From NCBI GenBank assembly GCA_019234035.1, contig JAFALX010000137.1:1-14813 (forward strand): a stretch of DNA of 14,813 nucleotides. The letters run 5' to 3'. The stretch comes from Candidatus Dormiibacterota bacterium. GTDB lineage: Bacteria > Chloroflexota > Dormibacteria > Aeolococcales > Aeolococcaceae. Positions 1 through 6,356 of the stretch are shown piece by piece (the stretch's first letter is position 1; every line of letters begins with the position of its first letter). The notes under the pieces were generated by a model, which saw only the letters and a list, made by a program, of their open reading frames with translations, had not been told where the DNA came from and did not search any database. A program made the translations under genes and the position numbers.

Positions 1-354
1 TTCGGCATCAGCGCCGAACGGCGGCCGCCATACACCGGCGTCTGGCTCGGCACGCAGAAGCTCGCAGCCATCGGCGTCAAGCTGGCGGCCGGCGTCACCC
101 AGCACGGGGTGGCGCTGAACGTCTGCCCCGACCTCTCCTGGTTCGATCGGGTCACGCCATGCGGGATTGAGGATGCGACGGTGACGTCGCTCCGCGCCCT
201 CGGTGTTGCGGACGTCACCCCGAAGGACGTCGCGCCCGTGTTCGCTCGCGAGCTCGCTCGAGCCTTCGGGCTCCGGCTCGCTCGCCGCGATCTCGACTCG
301 TCGCCGGCCGACCCACCCTCAAGCGACCCGCCGATCAGCCCGCAAGCGGCCTGA
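1..354 (+). CDS. lipB: Octanoyltransferase LipB, C-terminal part (5' end outside window)
   Basis: The reading frame is open from base 1 and ends at TGA 352-354; the start is outside the window. LipB moves the octanoyl group from acyl carrier protein to lipoyl-domain lysines, the first step of lipoate assembly in the cytoplasm. Visible family motifs are TGVWLG, the KLAAIGVK segment (normally K-x-AAIG, which carries the catalytic lysine), THGVALNV, DLSWF and PCGI, in the order expected for the C-terminal half. The last 20 or so residues are a proline- and serine-rich tail beyond the conserved fold. The next gene starts 5 nt after the stop, so the two may be co-transcribed. No metal-linked role for LipB is implied. 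The identification is confident even though only about half the protein is present. Confidence 0.93.
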   Translation, partial: FGISAERRPPYTGVWLGTQKLAAIGVKLAAGVTQHGVALNVCPDLSWFDRVTPCGIEDATVTSLRALGVADVTPKDVAPVFARELARAFGLRLARRDLDSSPADPPSSDPPISPQAA

Positions 355-359
355 GCACG

Positions 360-1043
360 GTGAGCGCGGAGGCGATCGCGGCGGCCCGGCCGTCGGCGCT
401 CGCCGAGCGGTACCTCGAGGCGATCTACTACATCGAGCACGAGGGCGAGGCCGCGCGCCCGGGCCGGCTGGCCGAGTGGCTCGGCGTCAGCGCGCCGACG
501 GCGACGGTCAACCTGCAGCGCCTCGCCCGTGACGGCTGGGTGCGGACGGGCCCCGACCACGGCGTTCAGCTCACCGAGGAGGGCGCCCGCGCCGCGACCG
601 AGATCGTGCGCCGCCACCGGATCCTGGAGCGCTGGCTCACCGACACGCTGGGGCTCGACTGGGCCACCGCGGATCGCGAGGCGGCCGCCCTCGCACACGG
701 CGTGAGCCCGCTGGTGCTCGAGCGCATCGACGCCACGCTCGGTCACCCGAGCACCTGCCCGCACGGCAATGTGATCCCCGGTCGCGCGCCGCCCCGGGGG
801 GGTCACCTGCGCCGGCTGACCGAGCTCGACCCGGGAGACCGCGGCCGCGTGGCGCGGATCTCCGAGGTGGCCGAGCACGACGCGCCGCATCTGCTGGCGA
901 CGCTCAGCGCCCACATGCTGTACCCGGGCGCCGAGGTCGAGGTGCTGGAACGCGGTGGCCACCGGCTCGACGCCGGCACCGGCCCCTTCGCCATCGACGG
1001 CCTCGTCGCCCGCGCCGTGTGGGTGACAGTTCAGTCCGATTAG
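360..1043 (+). CDS. DtxR/IdeR/MntR-family metal-dependent transcriptional regulator
   Basis: A 227-aa protein with the three-part DtxR layout. A winged helix lies at about residues 12-72 (YLEAIYYIEHEG, then a helix with SAPTATVNLQRL). A dimerisation and metal-binding region follows at about 82-145 (HRILERWLTD, then GNVIPG). The last part, about 150-225, is an FeoA/SH3-like domain (YPGAEVEVLER). H86 and E90 match DtxR H79 and E83. By alignment from memory, the primary-site ligands C102 and E105 of DtxR are A109 and A112 here, H98 is D105 and M10 is R17; only H106 is kept (H113). It may therefore bind metal differently or weakly. The GTG start lies 5 nt after lipB with no strong ribosome-binding site, which suggests translational coupling. 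An iron box overlaps its stop codon and the permease gene follows, so regulation of iron uptake is likely. Family certain; metal specificity unknown. Confidence 0.9.
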   Translation: MSAEAIAAARPSALAERYLEAIYYIEHEGEAARPGRLAEWLGVSAPTATVNLQRLARDGWVRTGPDHGVQLTEEGARAATEIVRRHRILERWLTDTLGLDWATADREAAALAHGVSPLVLERIDATLGHPSTCPHGNVIPGRAPPRGGHLRRLTELDPGDRGRVARISEVAEHDAPHLLATLSAHMLYPGAEVEVLERGGHRLDAGTGPFAIDGLVARAVWVTVQSD

Positions 1044-1058
1044 ATTAGGCTAATCTAA
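1023..1058 (+). promoter_or_regulatory. Iron-regulated promoter with DtxR/IdeR box before the iron permease
   Basis: Bases 1040-1058 read TTAGATTAGGCTAATCTAA, a perfect palindrome around one central base and close to the DtxR/IdeR consensus TTAGGTTAGSCTAACCTAA (two symmetric changes). A -35-like GTGACA (1023-1028) lies 17 bp before a TAnnnT -10 element TAGGCT (1046-1051), so the box covers the -10, a normal position for a repressor. The box also contains the stop codon TAG (1041-1043) of the upstream regulator gene. The sequence match is direct; repression by an iron-loaded regulator is inferred from the family. Confidence 0.85.
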
Positions 1059-1099
1059 GCCGCGAGGCAGTCGGGAACGGACGTCGGAGTAGTGAGGCA

Positions 1100-1939
1100 G
1101 TGTTCGGCAGCTTTCTCATATTCGCCCGCGAGGGGATCGAGGGAACGCTGATCTGCGCGATCCTGCTGACGTTCCTGGGCGCAGCAGGGCGGCGCGACCT
1201 CTTCCGCTGGGTGCTGGCCGGCGCGGCGGCGGCCGCCGTCCTGGCCGCGGGGGTCGGCGTCGTGCTCTGGGTCGTCAGCCGCGACGCGTTCGTCGGCTCG
1301 ACCTCGCAGGCGTGGTTCGAGACCGTCGTGTTCCTCGTCGCCGTCGCCGTGCTCACATACATGACCTTCTGGATGCGGCAGCACGCGCGCACCATGGGCC
1401 GCGAGATCCGCGACCGCGCGTCCGGGGCCGTGGCCGGCGGTTCGGCTTTGGCGCTCGCGCTGATCGCGTTCGTCACGGTCGGACGCGAGGCGGTGGAGAC
1501 CGTCCTGTTTCTCCTCGCCATCGCCTACCAGAGCTCGCCCCTGCACGTGGGCATCGGGGCTGTGCTCGGCCTCGGTCTCGCGTTCGGCGTCGGCTTTGCC
1601 ATGTACCGCGTGGGTGTTCGCGTCAACGTGGGCAAGTTCTTCACGGTGATCGGCAGCCTGCTGCTCGTGGTGGCGGCCGGGCTGCTCGCCAACGCGGTGC
1701 AGAACCTGCAGCAGCTCGGCGTGCTGCCCGGCGGATCGATGACCCTCTGGAACATGAGCGGCACGCTGCCCGACGACAAGGGCGTGGGCGACGTGCTCCA
1801 CGGGCTGCTCGGCTACAGCGCCGCGCCGACGCTCCTGCAGGTACTCGTGTGGGCCGCCTTCCTCGGCGGCGGGCTCTGGCTGTTCCTCAGGCCGTCCGCG
1901 CGGCCGGCGGCACCCCGTCCCGTCGCCGCCGCCTCCTGA
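1100..1939 (+). CDS. efeU: FTR1/EfeU-family high-affinity iron permease
   Basis: A 279-aa polytopic membrane protein of the iron/lead transporter (ILT) family, expected to move ferric iron across the cytoplasmic membrane. The two hallmark REXXE iron-binding motifs are REGIE (residues 10-14) and REAVE (129-133), each in a hydrophobic helix. About seven hydrophobic segments are visible, around residues 1-28, 36-60, 72-92, 112-142, 148-170, 178-203 and 243-264. The start is GTG, with a short GAGG just upstream. Transcription probably begins in the iron-box promoter about 40-50 nt upstream, so expression should rise when iron is scarce. EfeU often occurs with EfeO and EfeB, but neither is next to it here; the following gene is unrelated. 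The short proline- and alanine-rich tail after residue 264 is probably cytosolic. Confidence 0.92.
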   Translation: MFGSFLIFAREGIEGTLICAILLTFLGAAGRRDLFRWVLAGAAAAAVLAAGVGVVLWVVSRDAFVGSTSQAWFETVVFLVAVAVLTYMTFWMRQHARTMGREIRDRASGAVAGGSALALALIAFVTVGREAVETVLFLLAIAYQSSPLHVGIGAVLGLGLAFGVGFAMYRVGVRVNVGKFFTVIGSLLLVVAAGLLANAVQNLQQLGVLPGGSMTLWNMSGTLPDDKGVGDVLHGLLGYSAAPTLLQVLVWAAFLGGGLWLFLRPSARPAAPRPVAAAS

Positions 1940-1995
1940 CGCGATCCCCTCCGCCGCCAGCGTTACGGCCAACTTCTGACGTTACTGGTCGAGTA

Positions 1996-2009
1996 CGAAC
2001 AAACGTTTC
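1996..2009 (+). promoter_or_regulatory. LexA/SOS-box-like site
   Basis: CGAACAAACGTTTC agrees at every position with the Gram-positive LexA (DinR) consensus CGAACRNRYGTTYC as I recall it, and its core AAACGTTT is a perfect palindrome. A TAnnnT element, TAGACT, begins two bases later (2011-2016), so the site could cover a promoter for the genes starting at 2130. One 14-mer match can arise by chance, and no lexA or recA gene is in view, so regulation is inferred. Confidence 0.45.
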
Positions 2010-2033
2010 GTAGACTGCGGCGCGTTTGATCGC

Positions 2034-2039
2034 TACCAT
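2034..2039 (+). promoter_or_regulatory. Possible -10 element (TACCAT)
   Basis: TACCAT fits the TAnnnT -10 pattern and sits in GCTACCATC, a 9-mer that recurs just before the glycosylase gene at 12390-12398. It would give a 5' leader of about 85 nt before the gene at 2130. I see no convincing -35 element. The stretch 1940-2129 otherwise shows no gene; it contains only this element, the LexA-like box and a CGTTAC direct repeat at 1961 and 1980. Confidence 0.3.
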
Positions 2040-2129
2040 CGCGCTCTGAGCGTTCATCTGTTCGGTCCACACAGTCCAGAACATCTCACCAACAACCCCG
2101 AAATAGATGTCCGCTCTGAGGGACGGCAC

Positions 2130-2459
2130 ATGCCCACGTTCGTCCGCAACCGCGTCCTCAACCAACTCACGTGGACAGAGGAGCCCGAGCCAACGCGCGT
2201 CAAGCGCCGTGAGGCGCTCTGCGAGCTCGATGGTCTGCTGACACAATTGGAAGAGGTGAACCTGCGCGGCGGTCACATCCCCACCCGCGTGCTCGTCGCG
2301 CTGCGACGGCGTGGCGTCGCGTTCGGCCCACGCACCGGGCCGGCCGAGCTGATCGAGGCTGTGTTCTGCGTTCAGGAGCAGTACATGCGGCAGCCGTCCG
2401 GCGCCCCCGGGATCGATCCCGGGGCACTGGCGGAGCTGCGCCGCCGGTTGGCCTCCTGA
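2130..2459 (+). CDS. Unrecognised 109-aa protein, first gene before rpiA
   Basis: I do not recognise this protein. It is 109 aa, soluble-looking and rich in charged residues, with no signal peptide or membrane segment. Residues about 20-45 and 75-90 should be helical (RREALCELDGLLTQLEEVNL; AELIEAVFCVQEQYMRQ), and it ends in a helix (ALAELRRRLAS). Two cysteines, C31 and C80, are present without a metal-site pattern. The ATG has a good ribosome-binding site, GAGGGA at 2118-2123, 6 nt upstream. Its stop overlaps the probable CTG start of rpiA (CTGA), which argues that it is translated and coupled to rpiA. A LexA-like box lies about 120 nt upstream. Codon use resembles its neighbours. It could be a small lineage-specific regulator or adaptor, but nothing in the sequence proves a role. 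Confidence 0.7.
   Translation: MPTFVRNRVLNQLTWTEEPEPTRVKRREALCELDGLLTQLEEVNLRGGHIPTRVLVALRRRGVAFGPRTGPAELIEAVFCVQEQYMRQPSGAPGIDPGALAELRRRLAS
2405..2424. repeat. Perfect 20-bp palindrome inside the 109-aa gene
   Basis: The half-site CCCCGGGATC is followed by its exact reverse complement. As RNA it would fold into an 8-bp stem with a TCGA loop, about 30 nt before the rpiA start. It codes for residues near PGIDPGA of the 109-aa protein, so it may be coding sequence only, or it may tune translation of rpiA. Confidence 0.6.
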
Positions 2460-3121
2460 GCCAGGACGCCGCGAAGCGGGCGGTCGGCGTAGCAGCCGCC
2501 GCGATGGTCGAGGACGGCATGCGTGTCGGCCTCGGCACCGGTTCGACGGCGCACTGGTTCATCGTGTCGCTCGCCGCGCGAGCTCGAGACGGGCTCCGGG
2601 TCACGTGCACGGCGACGTCGGATGCGTCGGCGCAGCTGGCCGTGTCGCACGGTCTCGAGGTGCGCGAGCTCGGCGCGGACGGCCTCGACTTCGCCGGCGA
2701 CGGCGCCGACGCGGTCGACCCCGACCTGAGGCTCATCAAGGGAGGCGGCGGCGCGCACGTGCGCGAGAAGATCGTCGCCGCCGCCGCAGAACGCTTCGTC
2801 GTGCTCGTCGACGAGAGCAAGCTTTGCGAGACGCTCCCGGGTTGGGTGCCGATCGAGATCGTGCCGTTCGGGGCGGAGCGCACCCTGGCGACCCTCGCGT
2901 TGCTCGGCGGGACCTGGCCGCTTCGCGAGTCGCGCAGCGACAACGGCAACCTGCTCGCCGACGGGCGCTTCGCCGATCCGATCGACGACCCCGAGGGGCT
3001 CGCCGCGCAGCTCGATGCGGTGCCAGGAGTCGTCGGGCATGGACTGTTCCTCGGCATGACCGATCTGCTGCTGGTCGCGCGGGCGGACGGGAGCATCGAG
3101 GAGCGCGCGCCACCGCGCTAG
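2456..3121 (+). CDS. rpiA: Ribose-5-phosphate isomerase A
   Basis: This enzyme interconverts ribose 5-phosphate and ribulose 5-phosphate in the non-oxidative pentose phosphate pathway. Motifs, in order, are GLGTGSTA (phosphate loop), DGAD, LIKGGGGA, REKI and DESK. They supply the aspartates, glutamate and lysines known to be catalytic in E. coli RpiA (D81, D84, K94, E103, K121). The usual DGADE is DGADA here. The first ATG in frame, at 2504, would give 205 aa. However, the 16 codons before it read SQDAAKRAVGVAAAA, the normal N-terminal helix of RpiA. The best start is therefore CTG at 2456, giving 221 aa and a 4-nt CTGA overlap with the preceding stop. There is no ATG, GTG or TTG at a suitable place further upstream. 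No clear ribosome-binding site is seen, so translation probably depends on coupling. Confidence 0.92.
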   Translation: MSQDAAKRAVGVAAAAMVEDGMRVGLGTGSTAHWFIVSLAARARDGLRVTCTATSDASAQLAVSHGLEVRELGADGLDFAGDGADAVDPDLRLIKGGGGAHVREKIVAAAAERFVVLVDESKLCETLPGWVPIEIVPFGAERTLATLALLGGTWPLRESRSDNGNLLADGRFADPIDDPEGLAAQLDAVPGVVGHGLFLGMTDLLLVARADGSIEERAPPR

Positions 3122-3191
3122 TAGCACGACCGCGGCGCGAATGCTGCCCGAGGGCACCGCGCCGGCCGGGTCCGTTCGACAATACCCTGGC

Positions 3192-4006
3192 GTGGAAGAT
3201 CGGTTTGTGGTGGCCCGCAACCCGGACGCGGCGAGCCGCCTGCCATATCTCGTCTCGTTGCCGCTCGACGGCGGGGTGCTGCTCCGGGCCCGCGAACCGT
3301 GGCCCCGGGGCGCTCGCGTCTTCTGCCTGCGTGACGACGCCTCGTGGGAGGGCGAGCCGGAGGTGGTCGACGAGGCGGAGGTTGTTCTGTGCCGGCGCCG
3401 CGGCGCAGCCATCGACCTGGTCCTCAAGAGGTCCCAGAACGCGCGCTCGCAGTTCGTGTTCACGCAGGTGCGAGGACGGCCGGCGGTGTGGTGGCAGACA
3501 CAGAAGACCGTCCAGGCCGCCAACCCGGGAGCCCGCGTGCCGCGAGGTCGTGCCGCCGGTCAGCTCACCGTTGTGGTCGACACGCGCGAGAAGTACGGCT
3601 GGCGGTTCACCGGCCGTGAGCTGTCGGTGGAGCGCCGTGTCCTGCCCGCCGGCGACTACGGGGTCGTCGCCGGCGACCGTGTCATTGCGCTGGTGGAGCG
3701 GAAGACTGTCGAGAACCTCGCGGCATCGCTGTCCGATGGCACGCTCACGTTTCAGATGCAGCGGCTCGCGGAGCAGCGCGTACCCGCTGCTGTGGTGGTC
3801 GAAGCGGATTACCCGGACGTGTTTCGGCTGCATGCCGGTCGCGCGTCGTGGCTCGCCGACGTGATGGGCCGCCTCGCGGTGCGTTACCCCGAGGTGCCGT
3901 TGGTCTTCGCAGGCTCGCGCCGCTTTGCCGAGGAGTGGACGTACCGCTTCCTGGGCGCCGCAGCCGGTGACGCCGGCGAATCTCCGGCGATAGTGTGGGG
4001 GCCCGA

Positions 4007-4016
<10 letters not shown>
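3192..4016 (+). CDS. ERCC4-domain protein (XPF-like putative nuclease)
   Basis: A two-part protein of about 274 aa. The N-terminal 120 residues contain FVVARNPD, LPYLVSLPL, RRGAAIDLVL and FVFTQVRGRPAVWWQT, and match an actinobacterial family of ERCC4-domain proteins. The C-terminal half is an ERCC4/XPF nuclease fold with DTRE, LPAGDYGV, LVERKTVENLAASL and the Q-x-x-RL motif. Such domains cut branched or damaged DNA in eukaryotic and archaeal relatives; the role of the bacterial version is not settled. In the core motif ERK-x3-D the final aspartate is asparagine here (ERKTVEN). GTG at 3192 is preferred because family proteins begin just before FVVARNPD; an in-frame ATG at 3141 would add 17 residues. 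The gene ends inside the tRNA-Val gene. It may share transcription with rpiA 70 nt upstream. Confidence 0.85.
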
Positions 4017-4083
<67 letters not shown>

Positions 4084-4090
4084 TATTTGT

Positions 4091-4380
4091 GTATTCGAAC
4101 TGATCCCGTTTCTCGCCAGCGCGGTGCGTCTGTACGTGTCCGGATTCGCGTCGCGTGAGGACATCGACGAGGGCATGCGCCTGGGCTGAGTCAACCCTTG
4201 GAACCGCTGCAGTTGCTCGACTACATCGGTCTCGACACCGCGCTGTTCGTTGCGAGTCGCTGTGCGAGGAGTACGCGAACTCGGACTACGCATCACCCCG
4301 CTGCTGCGCCGCACGGTCGCCGCCTGTTGTCTGGGACCCAATGCGGACGCGGATTCGACGAATACGGCAACGGCCGCTGA
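4091..4380 (+). pseudogene. Decayed C-terminal fragment of a 3-hydroxyacyl-CoA dehydrogenase
   Basis: Pieces of the C-terminal domain of a 3-hydroxybutyryl-CoA dehydrogenase (FadB/Hbd type) lie in order but in different frames. They are IPFLASAVRLYVSGFASRED and IDEGMRLG (4103-4186), LEPLQLLDYIGLDTALFV (from 4198), ESLCEEYANSDYASP, ITPLLRRTVAACCLG, and TQCGRGFDEYGNGR ending at TGA 4378-4380. The match is to the family pattern GxASREDID, MRLG, P-x-x-L-x-D-x-IGLDT, YEE, PLLRRMVAAG and TGRGF. A TGA replaces the expected cysteine codon after MRLG, and about four frameshifts follow. The NAD-binding N-terminal two thirds are absent; the homology starts about 8 nt after the tRNA. It cannot encode a working enzyme. 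Confidence 0.75.
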
Positions 4381-4757
4381 GCGGCCGGGCGTGACGGCCG
4401 GCGGTTTGCGCTCCTCGACGTGCAGGTGGATGCGGCTGAGCATCCTGCCCTCCGCCCAGAATTCCTATGCCGACTACGCCGGGTGTCACCCCCCCGGACG
4501 CCGGGTCGTTCGTTTCTTGCCTTCGCTTCGAAGAAGCGGAGCGCGAGCACTTGGCTGTGGTCGATCTCTGAAGCGTCGAAGTCGATGCAGCCACGTCAGC
4601 CAGGGGCTCCGATTCGAGGACCACCCGCTCGGTGCCGCCCAGACATGCTGCGAGCGCGACGGGTGGATAGCCCTCAACGCACACGAGCGGCAGGCAGGCC
4701 ACCATCCGCAAACCTATTCGTGACGCTGAAGGGTTCGGCCAGCCGCACCGCTCCCGC
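4381..4757. other. Stretch without a recognisable gene
   Basis: No frame on either strand gives a protein I recognise, and the open frames overlap each other without good start signals. A short frame at 4467-4571 (34 codons, containing RFEEAEREHLAVVDL) has protein-like composition but no ribosome-binding site. It may be a remnant of another decayed gene, like the one just upstream. Confidence 0.5.
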
Positions 4758-4786
4758 CTGACACGAGATAGATATCCGGATATACT
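4758..4786 (+). promoter_or_regulatory. vapBC promoter with overlapping palindromic operator
   Basis: CTGACA (4758-4763) and TATACT (4781-4786) are separated by 17 bp, a near-consensus sigma70 promoter. A perfect 12-bp palindrome, ATATCCGGATAT (4772-4783), overlaps the -10. It is a likely operator for the ribbon-helix-helix antitoxin, as in other vapBC operons. The antitoxin ATG lies 7 nt after the -10, so the mRNA is probably leaderless. Promoter and palindrome are seen directly; autoregulation is inferred. Confidence 0.75.
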
Positions 4787-4793
4787 GCTGGCG

Positions 4794-5042
4794 ATGAGCA
4801 AGATTCTCGTCTCGGTCGACGACAAGCTGCTCGCCCGGATCGACCGTGCCGCACGGTCAGCGGGGCTGACCAGAAGTGCCTACCTGGCTCGCTTGGCGGC
4901 GCGCGACCTGGGTGACGCTCGGGGTCCTGGAGCTAGCCGACAAGCTCGAGGCGCGCTCGCACGGCTGCAGCGTTTGTTCGACGCACAGCCTGCTGACGAC
5001 GACGCCACGACGGCCGTACGAGCCGACCGGGACCAGCGTTGA
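4794..5042 (+). CDS. vapB: VapB-type antitoxin, ribbon-helix-helix
   Basis: An 82-aa protein. Residues about 3-40 form a ribbon-helix-helix (CopG/MetJ) DNA-binding domain: the strand KILVSVD, helix LLARIDRAARSAG, and helix TRSAYLARLAARDL. The C-terminal part, ALARLQRLF then DDATTAVRADRDQR, is the acidic and basic tail that usually wraps the toxin. It should neutralise the PIN-domain toxin encoded next and, as a dimer or complex, bind its own operator. Its stop overlaps the toxin start by 4 nt (TTGA), so the two are translationally coupled. ATG 4794 is chosen because the strand begins right after it and the promoter lies immediately upstream. The pair sits beside a tRNA and a decayed gene, a common setting for acquired toxin-antitoxin modules. 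Confidence 0.85.
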   Translation: MSKILVSVDDKLLARIDRAARSAGLTRSAYLARLAARDLGDARGPGASRQARGALARLQRLFDAQPADDDATTAVRADRDQR

Positions 5043-5452
5043 GCGAAGTCATCCTCGATGCATCGGTGGTCCTTAAGTGGTTTGTAGCAGAGCAGCGCGG
5101 ATTCTCCGAGGCCCGCGAACTGCGCGACGATTACGAAGCCGGCCGTCTCTTCGTAGTTGTGCCGGCCCTGCTGTTTCTCGAACTCTTGAACATCGCGGGC
5201 CGGCGCTGGAGGTGGAGCGACGATGCCATCCACGAACTCGCCACAGCTCTCAGTGACCTCGCGTTCGAAATCGACGAGGCCGGCTTAGCATCGGTGGCTT
5301 CCTGGGTCGTCCGCGGGCTCACCGCGTACGACGCTGCCTACGTCGCGCTGGCAGAGGAGAGAGGTCTCCCGCTCGTGACCGACGACGACAGGATCCTCGA
5401 GCTCGCTCCCGCTATCAGCCGTCCGCTGGTCGGCGGCTTGTCGGCTGGTTGA
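5039..5452 (+). CDS. vapC: VapC-type toxin, PIN-domain ribonuclease
   Basis: A 137-aa PIN domain, the expected length for VapC. The acidic residues that bind magnesium are all visible: D7 (ILDASVVLKW), E48 (FLELLN), D98 (TAYDAAYVALAE) and D115 (LVTDDDRIL). VapC toxins cut tRNA or rRNA at specific sites when released from the antitoxin; the target here cannot be read from sequence. The start is TTG at 5039, overlapping the antitoxin stop. The active-site set is complete, so the toxin is probably functional. The neighbouring tRNA-Val is not evidence of its target. Confidence 0.9.
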   Translation: MSEVILDASVVLKWFVAEQRGFSEARELRDDYEAGRLFVVVPALLFLELLNIAGRRWRWSDDAIHELATALSDLAFEIDEAGLASVASWVVRGLTAYDAAYVALAEERGLPLVTDDDRILELAPAISRPLVGGLSAG

Positions 5453-5753
5453 TCGAGTGCCTGCAGTCTATTCGTCAGACGACGCTGCATGCGACGTCTT
5501 AACGGGCCGCTTCCGGCTAAGGCCTGGCAGCGCAGGCGAGCATCGTCTCACCCGACCTCCGGAGCCGATCACGCCGCCCCACGGCGCGGCTGATACCAAT
5601 CAGGCGACCCCTGACCTCGGCGAGGTTCAAAAAAGCCACTACCCGGCCGACGTTTCCACGGAAGTCGGATCGAGCAGTTTTGAAGAAGCGCGCAGGCCGG
5701 AGCGCTCATACCATCAGGGCCGCACGGTCAATCGAGACAGCGGAGAACACTCA
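5453..5753. other. Intergenic stretch, no supported gene
   Basis: A frame continuous with the next gene stays open from 5457, but its translation is unlike any family I know and the downstream ATG has a good ribosome-binding site. It is therefore read as the leader of the 5754 gene. TACCAT at 5709-5714 fits a -10 element, but no good -35 is seen. Confidence 0.5.
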
Positions 5754-6200
5754 ATGCCGACCACACAGAAGACCATCAAGTCGCCAAAGGCGACGACGTC
5801 GACGACGTTCAGCACCGCCGAGAAGGCCGCCATGCGCGAGCGCGCCCGGGAGGCGCGAGCGAATCAGGACGCAGCGGCGCTGGAAGCCGAGTGCGTGACC
5901 AAGATCGCAGAGATGCCGCCGTCGGATCGCACCCTCGCGAACCAGGTGCATGCCATCGCCAAGGCCGCGGGGCTGTCACCGAAGACCTGGTACGGCATGC
6001 CGGCGTATGCAAAGGACGGCAAGAACGTGTGCTGGTTCCAGCCGGCGTCGAAGTTCAAGTCGCGATACGCGTTCATCGGGTTCACCGACAACGCCAAACT
6101 CGACGACGGTTCCATGTGGCCGATCTCCTTCGCGCTGACGAGGGTGAGCGCTGCCGACGAGAAGCGGCTCACCGCACTCGTGAAGCAGGCGGCGCGCTAG
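5754..6200 (+). CDS. DUF1801 / YdhG-like small protein
   Basis: A 148-aa protein. The first 45 residues are low-complexity and charged, rich in Lys/Thr and then Arg/Glu/Ala (AEKAAMRERAREARANQ). Residues about 50-145 match the DUF1801 fold (YjbR/CyaY-like), with LANQVHAIAKAAG, LSPKTWYGMPAYAKDGK, CWFQPASKFKSRYAFIGF, LDDGSMWPISFAL and DEKRLTALVKQA. The biochemical role of this family is not established; some members are linked to iron-sulfur handling only by fold. ATG 5754 is supported by GGAG at 5742-5745, 8 nt upstream. It stands alone between vapC and the convergent cyclic-di-GMP gene. Family confident, function unknown. Confidence 0.87.
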   Translation: MPTTQKTIKSPKATTSTTFSTAEKAAMRERAREARANQDAAALEAECVTKIAEMPPSDRTLANQVHAIAKAAGLSPKTWYGMPAYAKDGKNVCWFQPASKFKSRYAFIGFTDNAKLDDGSMWPISFALTRVSAADEKRLTALVKQAAR

Positions 6201-6228
6201 CAGCTCATCTTTGATGCGATGCGTTCGT

Positions 6229-6262
6229 GATCCGCCGGGTGACCGGTTCGAGGCGGTGGATC
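6229..6262. terminator. Hairpin between convergent genes (weak terminator candidate)
   Basis: GATCCGCCG (6229-6237) pairs with CGGTGGATC (6254-6262), including one G-U pair, around a 16-nt loop. It lies between the DUF1801 gene and the end of the minus-strand gene at 6357. It has no T run on either side, so termination is only possible, not shown. Confidence 0.3.
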
Positions 6263-6356
6263 TTGGTATCGGCTGCGAAGCTCAGCGACCGTGCAGACGC
6301 GCCGGCGAGCGCGATCGACATCCCCGAAGCATGCTCGAGGACGGCTGGTCAGGCCA

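Noticed and set aside
1045..1972. Minus-strand frames over the iron permease gene
   Set aside because: They are antisense to the REXXE permease and rich in Arg/His/Glu as expected for GC-rich shadows.
2200..3833. Long minus-strand and alternate plus-strand frames over rpiA and the ERCC4 gene
   Set aside because: They overlap two genes with clear motifs and read as Arg/Ala/Pro-rich noise.
5457..5753. In-frame N-terminal extension of the DUF1801 protein
   Set aside because: The translation is not family-like and ATG 5754 has a good ribosome-binding site.
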